Source: Bog-105 sp965277855
Lineage (GTDB): Bacteria; Acidobacteriota; Terriglobia; Bryobacterales; Bryobacteraceae
DNA length: 64,000 nucleotides
Direction: 5' to 3'
Assembly: GCA_965277855.1 (NCBI GenBank)
Contig: OZ255847.1
Coordinates: 620,001-684,000 of the forward strand
Of the stretch, positions 50,289 to 59,225 are shown in pieces (positions within the stretch are counted from its first letter, which is position 1; the number at the start of each line of letters is the position of its first letter). Below the pieces are notes generated by a model that saw only the letters and a list, made by a program, of their open reading frames with translations, searched no databases and was not told the DNA's origin. A program made the translations under genes and the position numbers.

Positions 50289-51870
50289 TCAGGCGGCAAC
50301 GCCCAGAGCCGTCAGTTGAGAGACTTGAGCGCTGCAGGCGGCAAACAGGGCTGCCAGCATCGTGCGTCCGTTTAGGGTGATCTGATAGCGGTGAGTCTTG
50401 GGCACCTTCTGGAGCAGGCCATGTGCGCGCAGCAGGCGGAGTTGGCGGCTGATCCAAGCGCCGCGCCGGCGCCGTTCTTGGGCGGCGATTTCGGCTGACG
50501 GAAATAGCAGTTTCTGGAGATCCCTGTTGCGCACTCCTTGCAGTAAGAACTCGCCGCGATGGACGGCCCGCAGAAGCCCATTATCCTTGCCAAACGGCTG
50601 GAGGGCACGAACCCATTGACCCTGCCATTGTTTTCTCTGGTTGAGGCACTCCAGCAACTCCTGAACGGTGCTGTTCTCGTCCACTTGCGCCAACGCATCC
50701 ATGTACCGATCCTTGGCCCGGTCCGACACCTCCGTCAGCCGGTGCAGGTCAGCGATGCCACGACGCATCGGTCGCCAGGCCAGCTTCCCGCCTGGATCGC
50801 CTTCTTTGGGCCGGCAGGCCTTCAGGTCGCTCACCTCCAGAGTGGTTGCCTCGAAGCGCAACACGTTGCCGAGCGCGCTGAACGCCTTGTCATAGGCCTT
50901 CAATGAATTGTGGTTGATGCGGTGCTTGATGCGCACGCCTTCCGGTCGTTTTTTGCTGTCCATCACGACCTCGGCTTGGAAATTCTGCGGAACCGACCCG
51001 TCCAGCCGTACCCGCCGCCCCCAGGTAGCGCATCACATCGGTGCACGAAAGCGCGGTCAGCGAGTACCGCACCATCCGCTCGTAGAGCTTCCGCATCCGA
51101 TCCTCGTTCCGGAACACTACATCGGTCGCCCATTCGCACTGATAGGTAGACCAGTAATAGGAGGCCTCCCATTTGCCGAGGATCTCTTTGAGCGCCGGAT
51201 TGATTTGGGCAGCGATCCCGTCCAGTAACTGCGGCCAATGCGCTCTCACCTGCCGATCCATCAACTCCTGAGCCTGGCTGCCAATCCTCTACCCAAAGCA
51301 GGCAGTTGTCGTGTTGGGCGTAGCTGCTCTTGCTCCGCTCCAACTGCCGCGCCAGCCACTCCCGGCCGTTCAAACAGATTTGGATCGAGAACGGAAACCA
51401 AGTTTGCACCCTGGCGTTCATCCAACCGAATTCCGGATGAAACTGGTAGTGATACAAGTGCATGCATTTTCGATGGCGGCTCTTTAACTCCAGTTGCTTT
51501 TCGTGGCGGTTCGGTAGACCTCGAAGCTGGCACAAGGCTCGATGCAGCGCAACACCCCGACTAAGCCGTCCCTGACCCCGTCTTTTTCGGCCAGCCGGCG
51601 AGCCACGCTTTCCTTCTCCCTCTTGCTCGACCGCAGGTATTCGATGGGCCGTTTGAGTCGCTTCGCCTCAGCCAGCGAAGCCTCCTCCGAATGCTGGCTC
51701 GCTTTCTCGGCGTACTTGCCGAAATCCTTCAGCGGCACGCCATTCAACCGGCATTTGTCCATCCCTTGCGCGTAGGCGATCGAGCGCAGCGAACCCCGAA
51801 ACACCAGCCGGTCGAACCCGGTCAGCGCTCCCCTGATCTCTTCCGCGTACCTGGCGATAAACTCATTCAT
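50289..51870 (-). pseudogene. large decayed gene of a repeated acidobacterial family
   Basis: Reassembled across frames, this is a protein of about 520 residues: NEFIARYAEEIRGALTGFDR and RLVFRGSLRS in the first frame (from 51870); KQLELKSRHRKCMHLYHYQF and VQTWFPFSIQICLNGREWLA in the second; MDRQVRAHWPQLLDGIAAQI and SYYWSTYQCEWATDVVF in the third; KRPEGVRIKHRINHNSLKAY to the end in the fourth. Three shifts fall near 51540, 51260 and 50965. The family is long, repeated in some acidobacterial genomes and of unknown function; I suspect a mobile-element origin. No terminal repeats are visible. Confidence 0.75.
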
Positions 51871-52029
51871 GGCGGTCCTCTTTTCGTGCCGATTGCTTCT
51901 GGACAAATCAATCCTACGAGATGCCGGGAACGCCTTTACTTTGGTTGCGGCTTTGCCGCGCTAGGCGCTTTGGGGATGGAGTGGAAGGGGGACTATGCTT
52001 TACGAACTCGCGCGCCAGAGCAGTCCGAG

Positions 52030-52983
52030 CTAGCGCGCAGAACTTCGGCGTCTGCCCTTCATCGCAATACCTACAGCGGCAAGCCCACAGCCGAAAAGCA
52101 ACACCGTGGACGGCTCCGGCGCCGGGGTAATGTTAAAGATGAAGTCGCCGCCGCCCACGATCTGACCGCGATTGTTGATACCGGTCGGAGAAAAATCGAG
52201 TGCCGTGAAATTACCGTTGCGAGACAGGAAACCGCTCTGATCACCAGTAATGCCAATAATGTCGCCGGCATCATTGATCCCGGTAGGCTCGCCGGGAAAA
52301 GCGAAGCTATAACAGTTAACCAAATCGCTTCCGGCCTGGCAGATAAGGGACCCTCCATCTCTAAAGCCCTCGTGCTCAATGCCGGCCGTAAAATAGCCGA
52401 CAGCAGCTCCTGAATCGTTAATGCCGGTCGCGTATACATTGGCCGCGTCGTCGGGCGGCGCCGGAATGAAAGAGAAAAAAATCTCCGTGCCGTTGTGGTT
52501 CAGGTGTGAAAGTACGGAAAAATCGATGAAGCCCGCCGTCGTATAGACGACTGACCCGGAATTGTTGATCGCAATCCCGGATTGCATCGCGAACCCGGAT
52601 TGGACCCCGCTAGCTGCTAAATCCGTGAAAACACCGTTAGTTTCCAGGAACGCTTGGAAGTGAAAACTTCCGCCTGACGACATTGTGTTAAATCCGACAA
52701 TCTGACCAGCATCATTGATACCGACTGCCTGGGTGGCCGAGCTGCCCGGCACATCGAACTGGGTGAAAACTCCTTGGCTATCCAAAAAGCCGTGCACGCC
52801 ATTGCTGTCGGTGATGGTTCCGACGAGCTGGCCCAAATCGTTTATTCCATTTATGGTGGCCCCGGGTGGCAAATTCACCGACTTGCGAACGCCCGGCGTC
52901 GGGGGAAGAGAGTCAGCACGCATTGTCGGAGGTAATCCCCAAAGACCGACAAGAAACGAAATCAATAACGCAGGGCATTTCAT
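52030..52983 (-). CDS. PEP-CTERM protein with HAF-type repeats
   Basis: A 317-residue exported protein starting at 52983 (MKCPALLISFLVGLWGLPPT signal). At least five repeats carry the HAF pattern: NGINDLGQLVGTITDSNGVH, VGINDAGQIVGFNT, ATGINDSGAAVGYF, PTGINDAGDIIGITG, PTGINNRGQIVGGG. The C-terminal sorting signal is PAPEPSTVLLFGCGLAAVG plus a basic tail (KGRRRSSAR). The product is probably displayed at the cell surface by exosortase. Two hairpin-forming direct repeats lie just upstream. Confidence 0.9.
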   Translation of the reverse strand: MKCPALLISFLVGLWGLPPTMRADSLPPTPGVRKSVNLPPGATINGINDLGQLVGTITDSNGVHGFLDSQGVFTQFDVPGSSATQAVGINDAGQIVGFNTMSSGGSFHFQAFLETNGVFTDLAASGVQSGFAMQSGIAINNSGSVVYTTAGFIDFSVLSHLNHNGTEIFFSFIPAPPDDAANVYATGINDSGAAVGYFTAGIEHEGFRDGGSLICQAGSDLVNCYSFAFPGEPTGINDAGDIIGITGDQSGFLSRNGNFTALDFSPTGINNRGQIVGGGDFIFNITPAPEPSTVLLFGCGLAAVGIAMKGRRRSSAR

Positions 52984-52995
52984 CCGGCACCTCAT

Positions 52996-53070
52996 TTCGA
53001 TGAGCTCTCGATTCTCAGGCAGGCGAGATCACAGCTTCGATGAGCCCTCGCCTCTCGGACAGGCGAAGAG
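52996..53070. repeat. two 35-base direct repeats
   Basis: TTCGATGAGCTCTCGATTCT and on (52996-53030) and TTCGATGAGCCCTCGCCTCT and on (53036-53070) share about 27 of 35 positions with a 40-base period. Each can fold (CTCG…CGAG; CGCCT…AGGCG). They lie immediately upstream of the HAF-repeat gene, where they might affect its promoter or leader. Confidence 0.65.
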
Positions 53071-53255
53071 TACATCAAGGATCCGATGTGCGCCGAACGG
53101 CAACGGCTCCCTCGGAACATAAACGGCATTGAGCACTATAGCACCTTCTGCCCTGGTTTAGAGGAACTCATCGCGCGTCATGACGCTTGGAGTGTCAGAC
53201 AGCTTTAGATCGGTGTGCATGGTTTCGATTTGGAGATAGAGTGGAGGAGGAGAGA

Positions 53256-54303
53256 ATGCTCTACGAAATTGCGTCCCCACCCACGCAAGAGAACTCGGTG
53301 ATTTTGCTGAATCCCCGGGATAATGTGGCCATTGCGCGCGTGCCGCTAGCGCCCGGTCAAGAAGCGATCGCGGGGGCGCGAAAGATTGCGGCGCGGGCGG
53401 CGATTCCGGCGGGGCACAAGGTGGCGCTCACGGAGATTGCAGCGGGAGAAAACGTCTATCGCTACGGGCACGTAATCGGGGTAGCAGTGGCGGCCATCCA
53501 GGCGGGGGATTACGTGCATACGCACAACCTGGGATTTCAGGAAACGGGCACGCGGATGCCTGCAGCGCGTGAGGAGCGAGCGGGGCGGGCTACGGGCCCG
53601 GGCGCAACGTTCCGGGGATACCGGCGCGCCGATGGCCGGGTGCAATTACATCGCGGTGGTGGCGGCCAGCAACTGCGCGGCGCATACGGCGGAACTGATC
53701 GCCCAGAGCTTTGAGCGGGAAACATTGCCGGCGGATGTCGACGGCGTGGTGGCGTTCCCGCACGGGGAAGGCTGCGGCCACACGATCGGGCCGGATACGG
53801 CGCAGTTGCAACGGACGCTCGAAGGAGTGCTGCATCATCCGAACGTCTCGGCGGCGCTCATTCTGGGATTAGGGTGCGAGGTCAATCAAGTAAGCCACTA
53901 TCTGGGCGGGGCGGCGGCGACGGATGGCGCTCACCTGCATGGTTTAACCCTGCAGGAGAGTGGCGGTACGGCAAGTACAGTTGAAATAGCCCGGCAACAC
54001 GTTGGGCGCTTTATCGAAGAGGCGGCCGCGGAGGAGCGGTCAGAAGTATCGGCGGCGGCCATCAACCTGGGACTGAATTGCGGCGGATCGGATTCGTTCT
54101 CGGGCATTACGGCGAATCCGGCGCTCGGCTACTGTTGCGATTTGATTGTAGGCGCGGGCGGGACGGTGGTGCTGGCCGAGACGACAGAAATTTTTGGCGC
54201 GGAGCATGTGCTGGCGGCTAAGGCGCGCGACGAGGAAGTCGCACCCGTTTTTCTAACAGGCAGGTTAAAAGTAGCATTCCCCGCCTTAAGGCGTCCATCT
54301 TAA
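53256..54303 (+). pseudogene. uxaA: uxaA-like altronate dehydratase gene, frameshifted and truncated
   Basis: A broken gene of the UxaA family (altronate/galactarate dehydratase). It starts at 53256 after GGAGGAGGAGAGA. The N-terminal SAF domain (NSVILLNPRDNVAIARVPLA, AGENVYRYGHVIGVAVAAI) is in one frame to RRADGRV. Near 53641 the frame changes: relatives read GRVGTRNYIAVVAASNC, here GRV is followed by NYIAVV one frame later, equal to a loss of 8 bases. The second frame continues (PHGEGCGHTIG, LNCGGSDSFSGITANPALG) to DEEVAP and then leaves the family, so about 150 C-terminal residues are missing. Confidence 0.85.
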
Positions 54304-54372
54304 GGCAGAAGACTTCCGTGCACGGGTCCGCAGTAAGCGTCCGCACGGATTTCTCCTCTGAAAGGTCACACC

Positions 54373-55536
54373 ATGAAAGCTCTTGTTTATCACGGCCCTA
54401 AAAAGGTCTCCGTCGACACTGTCTCTGACGCTAAAATTGAAAAGCAAACCGACGTAGTCATCAAGCTCACCACCACAAACATCTGCGGCTCCGACCTGCA
54501 CATGTATGAAGGCCGAACCGACGTCGCGAAAGGCAAGATACTGGGGCACGAGAACCTAGGCGAGGTAGTAGAAGTCGGCCAAGCTGTTGACACAGTCAAG
54601 AAAGGCGACAAGGTTGTACTTCCGTTCAACATCGGTTGCGGGTTCTGCGCAAATTGTGAACGCGGTCTTACCGGTTTCTGTTTGACCTGCGCTGACCAAT
54701 CCGTGATGCCGGGCATGGCTGGCGCTGCGTACGGTTTCGCGGGAATGGGTCCATACGCGGGTGGCCAAGCGCAGTATTTGCGGGTGCCTTACGCCGATTT
54801 CAACTGTCTTCACCTTCCGGAAGATGCTACCGAAAAAGAGAACGATTATGTCATGCTTTCCGACATATTTCCGACGGGCTGGCACTCCACTCGTTTAGCC
54901 GATCTCAAACCCGGTGAGTCGATTCTGATCTATGGAGCGGGTCCCGTTGGTCTGATGGCGGCCATGTCGGCACGTATCCAGGGTGCCAGTCAGATTTTCG
55001 TCGTCGATGGCGCGGCAGACCGTCTCGCGCTGGCTAAGCAGATCGGCGCTGTCCCGATAGATACCAAGGATGGCGAAATCGGCGATCAGATCCGCGCACA
55101 TACCAATGGTCTTGGCGCGGATTGCGGTTCGGAGTGCATCGGCTATCAATGCCACAATAACGCCGGCGAGGAAGTGCCGAATCTCGTAATGAACTCGTTG
55201 GTAGACGCAGTGAAGGCAACCGGTGTTTTGGGCGTGGTTGGTGTTTTCGTCCCCCTGGATCCGGGTTCTGACGACAAACTGGCGAAAAAGGGCCAAATCG
55301 CTTTTGACTTCGGCAAGTTCTGGTTTAAAGGGCAGAAGATGGGTACCGGTCAATGCAACGTGAAGGCATACAATCGCCGGCTTCGCGATTTGATCCATCA
55401 TGGAAAGGCAAATCCGTCCATGATCATTTCTCATGAGCTGCCGCTGGCAGAGGCGCCAGATGCCTATAAGCACTTCGACAATCGTGAAAAAGGATGGACA
55501 AAAGTTATCCTGCATCCGAATGCCCAAGCTGCATAA
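54373..55536 (+). CDS. fdhA: glutathione-independent formaldehyde dehydrogenase
   Basis: A 387-residue zinc-dependent medium-chain dehydrogenase. Catalytic zinc ligands are Cys in TNICGSDLHMYEG and His-Glu in LGHENLGEVV; the structural zinc is in GCGFCANCERGLTGFCLTC. The NAD motif is LIYGAGPVGLMAAM near 170. The GYQCHNNAGEEVPNLVMNSL insert is typical of the P. putida-type enzyme that works without added glutathione. It converts formaldehyde to formate and may serve C1 detoxification. Confidence 0.94.
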   Translation: MKALVYHGPKKVSVDTVSDAKIEKQTDVVIKLTTTNICGSDLHMYEGRTDVAKGKILGHENLGEVVEVGQAVDTVKKGDKVVLPFNIGCGFCANCERGLTGFCLTCADQSVMPGMAGAAYGFAGMGPYAGGQAQYLRVPYADFNCLHLPEDATEKENDYVMLSDIFPTGWHSTRLADLKPGESILIYGAGPVGLMAAMSARIQGASQIFVVDGAADRLALAKQIGAVPIDTKDGEIGDQIRAHTNGLGADCGSECIGYQCHNNAGEEVPNLVMNSLVDAVKATGVLGVVGVFVPLDPGSDDKLAKKGQIAFDFGKFWFKGQKMGTGQCNVKAYNRRLRDLIHHGKANPSMIISHELPLAEAPDAYKHFDNREKGWTKVILHPNAQAA

Positions 55537-55570
55537 GCGCCGAAGCTGTGGTTCGCCTCGTTACTCGTGT

Positions 55571-55591
55571 GGGACGGTCGTCTACCGTCCC
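55571..55591 (+). terminator. hairpin after formaldehyde dehydrogenase
   Basis: GGGACGGT (55571-55578) and ACCGTCCC (55584-55591) pair perfectly over 8 bp around a 5-base loop, 35 bases after the stop of the dehydrogenase. There is no T-run. Confidence 0.6.
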
Positions 55592-55695
55592 CACGATTCA
55601 TGGTAACCAGAACAGGCGACTTCTTGCACGTGAGAGACGATAGGGGCGACGTCAAGATTCTCTTTGAGCGTCGAGCATCTACCTTAGTCGCGGGT

Positions 55696-55792
55696 GCGCG
55701 ACATAAAAGTGATAGGTTGTGGGAACCCAGGGGAATCGAGCAAATAGCGTGAGGTTAGCCCACCGGTCGCTTACGCTCGCGGCTCAGTTACG
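55696..55792 (+). repeat. 97-base dispersed repeat, copy B
   Basis: It matches copy A (32155-32250) over its whole length with a one-base indel, including TCGAGCAAAT, GTGAGGTTAGC and the core CACCGGTCGCTTACGCTCGC. Its last bases overlap the end of the truncated SDR frame on the minus strand. Confidence 0.75.
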
Positions 55793-56350
55793 ACCGCCTG
55801 TCTTACCGTAAACCGCTGGCGCGAGGGGCGACCATCGAACGCTCTGGTCGCCACGGATCACTTCGCCGCTGTCTATTGGGCCGGATCGAAATCCGTTGAT
55901 ACTGTCAGCCGCTTTCCACTGCGCGAACTCAGCGCGTATAGTGTCGAGTTCCTTCTGAACATCATCAGAGGCATCCGTCCCAAGAAGTAGGTGCGCAGGA
56001 GGAGTCGAATCCGCTAAAAGCTCAACGAGAGCTTTGCCGGCCTTTGCGGGATCTCCTGGCTGACGCCCGCTTCTGGCTTTGCGCGCCTCACGGATGGGGT
56101 CGGACACCGCATCGTAATACGGGATGCTCCTTGCAGACCGCACCATGGAGCGCCCGGCAAAGTCTGTCCGGAACATCCCCGGTTCCACCGCTGTAAAAAA
56201 GATGCCGAGTGGCTTGACTTCCTCGCCGAAGGAAGCGGAGATCCCCTCCAGCGCAAATTTGCTGCCGTGATAGTGCGACAGGCCGGGCATCGTGATGATC
56301 CCACCCATCCAGGTAATGTTGATAATGCGTCCTTCGCGACGCTGCCGCAT
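55784..56350 (-). pseudogene. 5'-truncated SDR gene
   Basis: The frame holds only the C-terminal two thirds of an SDR: RIINITWMGGIITMPGLSHY (catalytic Ser replaced by Thr or shifted) and HYHGSKFALEGISASFGEEV (catalytic Tyr and Lys), then a long C-terminus. The Rossmann part with TGxxxGIG and NAG is missing, and the sequence upstream of 56350 does not continue the family in any frame I can see. It could still be translated from the ATG at 56350 but would not bind NAD. The end runs into the dispersed repeat copy B. Confidence 0.75.
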
Positions 56351-56477
56351 GTAGGGGACACCTCAAGAAACGGAAATTCATGTACGCTAAGCCCTCTAAG
56401 CACAATGACGGCGGCCTCTCCTTCAGTGGAATCGGAGCAAAGTTGTTTGTTGCAATGGGGGATTAGCTGTGAGATAA

Positions 56478-56506
56478 CTACGTTATGCGAAGTACGCATG
56501 ACGTAG
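56478..56506. promoter_or_regulatory. long palindrome over the padR start codon
   Basis: CTACGTTATGCG (56478-56489) and CGCATGACGTAG (56495-56506) pair at 11 of 12 positions around AAGTA. The start codon ATG (56485) lies in the left arm. It could be the operator of this PadR protein or an RNA hairpin that hides the start. Confidence 0.6.
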
Positions 56507-56826
56507 TAAAGCCCGTAAAGGGCTCGGGATCAGGGCACTATTCCGATCCGCCCCTGCTTGTGCTTGCCAGTCTCGCAAATGGCTCGAAGCATGGACACGC
56601 CATGATCGAAGACATTGCGGGCATGTGCGGAACCCGCCTGGGTCCGGGGACGCTGTATGGGGCGATTGCTCGCTTGGAGCAGCAGGGTTGGATCGAGCCA
56701 CTCGCAGCCGAGGAGCGTCGCCAGCCGTATCGCATCACGGCAGAGGGACTGCGTGTTCTCCGCGCGAAACTGACCACCTTGCATCAGTTCGCGACGGCTG
56801 GACTGAGAAGGCTGGAGCCCTTATGA
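56485..56826 (+). CDS. PadR-family regulator
   Basis: A 113-residue winged-helix regulator. The HTH runs through LLVLASLANGSKHGHAMIED and RLGPGTLYGAIARLEQQGWI, with the wing at RRQPYRITAEGLRVL. The ATG at 56485 lies inside a long palindrome, suggesting tight autoregulation. The stop overlaps the start of the next gene as ATGA. It probably controls the membrane protein and hydrolase downstream. Confidence 0.9.
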   Translation: MRSTHDVVKPVKGSGSGHYSDPPLLVLASLANGSKHGHAMIEDIAGMCGTRLGPGTLYGAIARLEQQGWIEPLAAEERRQPYRITAEGLRVLRAKLTTLHQFATAGLRRLEPL

Positions 56827-57311
56827 ATCGTTCTCTCGCCCATCTTCTCGTCTGCCTGTATCCGCGTTCTTGGAGGGAGCGGTATGGGACAGAGTTTGAA
56901 ACGTTTCTCGAAACCGGTGGCGACAGCAGCCTTGGCGCATTAGCAGACATCGTGTGGTCGGCACTCTATGAGCGCATCTTGCCGACGCAAGGAGGCAACA
57001 TGGATGGACCTAACCGGTCGTTTGGCACCGTCATGAAGCAGCCGAGCGCCTTTCTCCCTTTGGCCATGTCGCTCTCCGCCCTGGCTATGGTGCTTGGCTA
57101 TGTTGCGAGATACGGCGGCGGCCCTGTGCATGATGAGGGAGCCGTCGGTCACCTCTGGCAGCTACTTATGGCTCTTCAGATGCCGATCATAGCGTTCTTC
57201 GCTTTCAAATGGCTGCCGCGGGCTCCAAGACAAGCGCTTTACGTTCTTGCCCAGCATGCCGGAGCTGCGCTCACATCGGTTGCCGCCGTCTTTTTCTTCG
57301 GTTTGGGGTAG
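56823..57311 (+). CDS. PadR-linked membrane protein, unknown function
   Basis: A 162-residue protein. The first 45 residues (HLLVCLYPRSWRERYGTEFE) are typical of membrane proteins that follow PadR regulators in Acidobacteriota. Three hydrophobic helices follow near 75-95, 105-125 and 140-160 (FLPLAMSLSALAMVLGYVA). The start overlaps padR by ATGA. No enzyme motif seen. Confidence 0.75.
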   Translation: MNRSLAHLLVCLYPRSWRERYGTEFETFLETGGDSSLGALADIVWSALYERILPTQGGNMDGPNRSFGTVMKQPSAFLPLAMSLSALAMVLGYVARYGGGPVHDEGAVGHLWQLLMALQMPIIAFFAFKWLPRAPRQALYVLAQHAGAALTSVAAVFFFGLG

Positions 57312-57318
57312 CGGTCAG

Positions 57319-58545
57319 ATGGCGGTTCCTAAATTCTTGCGTGTGATCTTCAAGGTTATAGCTGGGGTGGCCGTGTTCGCTGTCGTTGGGGTCGCGGTCC
57401 TGCTCGGATCGCTGTGGCTGGATCACACCAAGGAGACGACGCTACCTGCGCCTACCGGCACGTTCGCGGTCGGCCGGACGACATTCGTTTGGAGTGACGC
57501 CGCGCAATTGGATCCGATGGCACCGCAAGCGGGAACTCATAGAGAACTGGTTGCCTGGGTTTGGTATCCCGCGGCCCCTCGGCGATCCGGCCAGACGGCT
57601 GACTACTTACCTCCCCAATGGCGCACAGCGCTTGAGCGTCATGGGGGCGTGCTGATCACGCAGTTTATGAACCGGGATTTGTCGCGGGTTCACACGCACA
57701 GTATTCGTGACGTCGACGTCTTCCCTCAGCAGCGCCCCTACCCTGTGGTACTGATGAGAGCGGGACTTGCGAAGCTGACCACGAGCTATACGACCCTTGC
57801 TGAAGACCTGGCGAGTCACGGCTATGTAGTGGTGGGATTCGATGCACCCTATCGAACGACGATCGTCGTCCTTCCCGATGGAAGGATGATTGAGAGAGCA
57901 CCCCAAAACAATCTCGACGCTTTCGGCGGACCACAACAGGAGCAGATCGCTAACAAGCTGGTCCAGGCCTGGAGCGGGGACACGAGCTTCGCAGTGGATC
58001 AGCTCGAAAGTCTGAATAGGTCTGATCCCTCGGGCAGATTCCTGGGACGGCTGGAAATGCAACGGGTCGGAGTGTTCGGCCACTCGCTCGGGGGCGCAAC
58101 AGCCTTGCAGTTCTGCCATGACGATGTGCGATGCAAGGCGGGCATAGACGTAGATGGGGCTCCGCTCGGTAGTGTTGTCGGCGAGGGCGTCATCCAGCCG
58201 TTCATGTTTATACTGAGCGATCACAGCGGCGAGCCCGAGGCCGATAGCCGTCCGGTCATTGCGAATATTCGCTCCATTTACGACCGCCTACCCAATGATC
58301 GGAGGCTTGAGATTGTGATTCAAGGTGCGAATCATTACAGATTCTCGGACGATGGGGCGCTGTTGCAGGTTCCACTTGTGATCCACGCGCTGCGCACGAT
58401 AGGCGTTGTGCGCATCGATGGGCGTCGTCAAATCGCTCTGACCACGCACTACGTCGACACTTTCTTCGACGTATATCTGAAAGGGGCACCTGCTTCGGAG
58501 CTCAAGAGCCAAGCGAAATATCCGGAGATCGAATACCTGCCATGA
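57319..58545 (+). CDS. alpha/beta-hydrolase, PAF-acetylhydrolase type, membrane-anchored
   Basis: A 408-residue protein starting at 57319 with an N-terminal TM anchor (VIAGVAVFAVVGVAVLLGSL). The hydrolase core is of the platelet-activating-factor acetylhydrolase II type: PYPVVLMRAGLAKLTTSY, GYVVVGFDAPYRTTIV, the nucleophile GVFGHSLGGATAL near 255, the acid in GIDVDGAP, and the His in QGANHYRFSDDG near 335. It would hydrolyse short-chain esters in the periplasm. Third gene of the PadR operon, seven bases after the membrane protein. Confidence 0.88.
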   Translation: MAVPKFLRVIFKVIAGVAVFAVVGVAVLLGSLWLDHTKETTLPAPTGTFAVGRTTFVWSDAAQLDPMAPQAGTHRELVAWVWYPAAPRRSGQTADYLPPQWRTALERHGGVLITQFMNRDLSRVHTHSIRDVDVFPQQRPYPVVLMRAGLAKLTTSYTTLAEDLASHGYVVVGFDAPYRTTIVVLPDGRMIERAPQNNLDAFGGPQQEQIANKLVQAWSGDTSFAVDQLESLNRSDPSGRFLGRLEMQRVGVFGHSLGGATALQFCHDDVRCKAGIDVDGAPLGSVVGEGVIQPFMFILSDHSGEPEADSRPVIANIRSIYDRLPNDRRLEIVIQGANHYRFSDDGALLQVPLVIHALRTIGVVRIDGRRQIALTTHYVDTFFDVYLKGAPASELKSQAKYPEIEYLP

Positions 58546-58571
58546 CCAACGGCAGCTATGAGCGTTCGCAG

Positions 58572-58802
58572 TCAAGCAGCAGGATTCAGGATCGTGCGGT
58601 AAAGGGTGGAGCGAGCAACGCCAAAGGGTGCGGCAATCTCAGCAACCGGCATATCGGCAACCTTCAGCAGGGCGCGGATCGTCCTAATTTCTGTTGGGGA
58701 GAGCTTCGATGGGCGACCTTCATTGCGACCGCGAGCGCGGGCAGATTTAAGGCCAGCGACGGTCCTCCCCCGAATCAGATTGCGTTCAAATTCGGCGAGC
58801 GC
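58572..58802 (-). pseudogene. remnant of a serine recombinase (resolvase/invertase)
   Basis: A 76-codon open segment encoding the C-terminal end of a resolvase/invertase: ALAEFERNLIRGRTVAGLKS followed by ARARGRNEGRPSKLSPTEIR and the HTH PVAEIAAPFGVARSTLYRT. An in-frame TGA precedes it directly and the catalytic N-terminal domain is absent. It lies between the hydrolase and the S4 gene and marks a lost mobile element. Confidence 0.85.
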
Positions 58803-58832
58803 TCAATGGCTGGGCCCAAGTATGCTTAAACC

Positions 58833-59225
58833 ATGGCGCAAGATAAGGCCGGAGTAAGAATCGACAAGTGGCTCTGGGCTGCTCGCTTCTTCAAAACTCG
58901 CTCGCTCGCTTCGCGCGCTTGCGAATTGGGTCGGGTTGCCTGTAATGGACAGCCGGCCAAAGCCGCTCGTGAAGTGCGGGTCGGCGATCTTTTGCAGGTG
59001 AGGAATGATAGCGGCGAGTTTACTGTCGATGTTCTTGAGTTGAGCGAACTTCGAGGCCCAGCCGCGATTGCTCAAAATCTCTATCTTGAAACCGAAGCCA
59101 GTCGCGAGCTACGTCTGAAGTTGGCAGAGGAGCGTCGAACCATGCCATATGGGGAGGGATGCCGCGACGGGCGACCATCAAAACGCGATCGCCGTGAGCT
59201 GAACCAACTGCGTGGTCGACTCTGA
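58833..59225 (+). CDS. hslR: S4-domain RNA-binding protein (Hsp15-like)
   Basis: A 130-residue protein of the HslR/Hsp15 group. The S4 domain is RIDKWLWAARFFKTRSLASR and on to VRVGDLLQVRN (about 8-60). A basic C-terminal tail (RDGRPSKRDRRELNQLRGRL) follows. Hsp15 binds stalled 50S subunits with nascent chain. The gene ends exactly where the convergent radical SAM gene ends. Confidence 0.9.
   Translation: MAQDKAGVRIDKWLWAARFFKTRSLASRACELGRVACNGQPAKAAREVRVGDLLQVRNDSGEFTVDVLELSELRGPAAIAQNLYLETEASRELRLKLAEERRTMPYGEGCRDGRPSKRDRRELNQLRGRL

Noticed and set aside
52996..53070. Short tandem repeats as a CRISPR array
   Set aside because: Only two diverged copies with a 5-base spacer; no cas genes in the window.
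56340..56365. In-frame TGA upstream of the truncated SDR as possible Sec codon
   Set aside because: The sequence before the TGA does not continue the SDR family in any frame, so there is no protein to read through.
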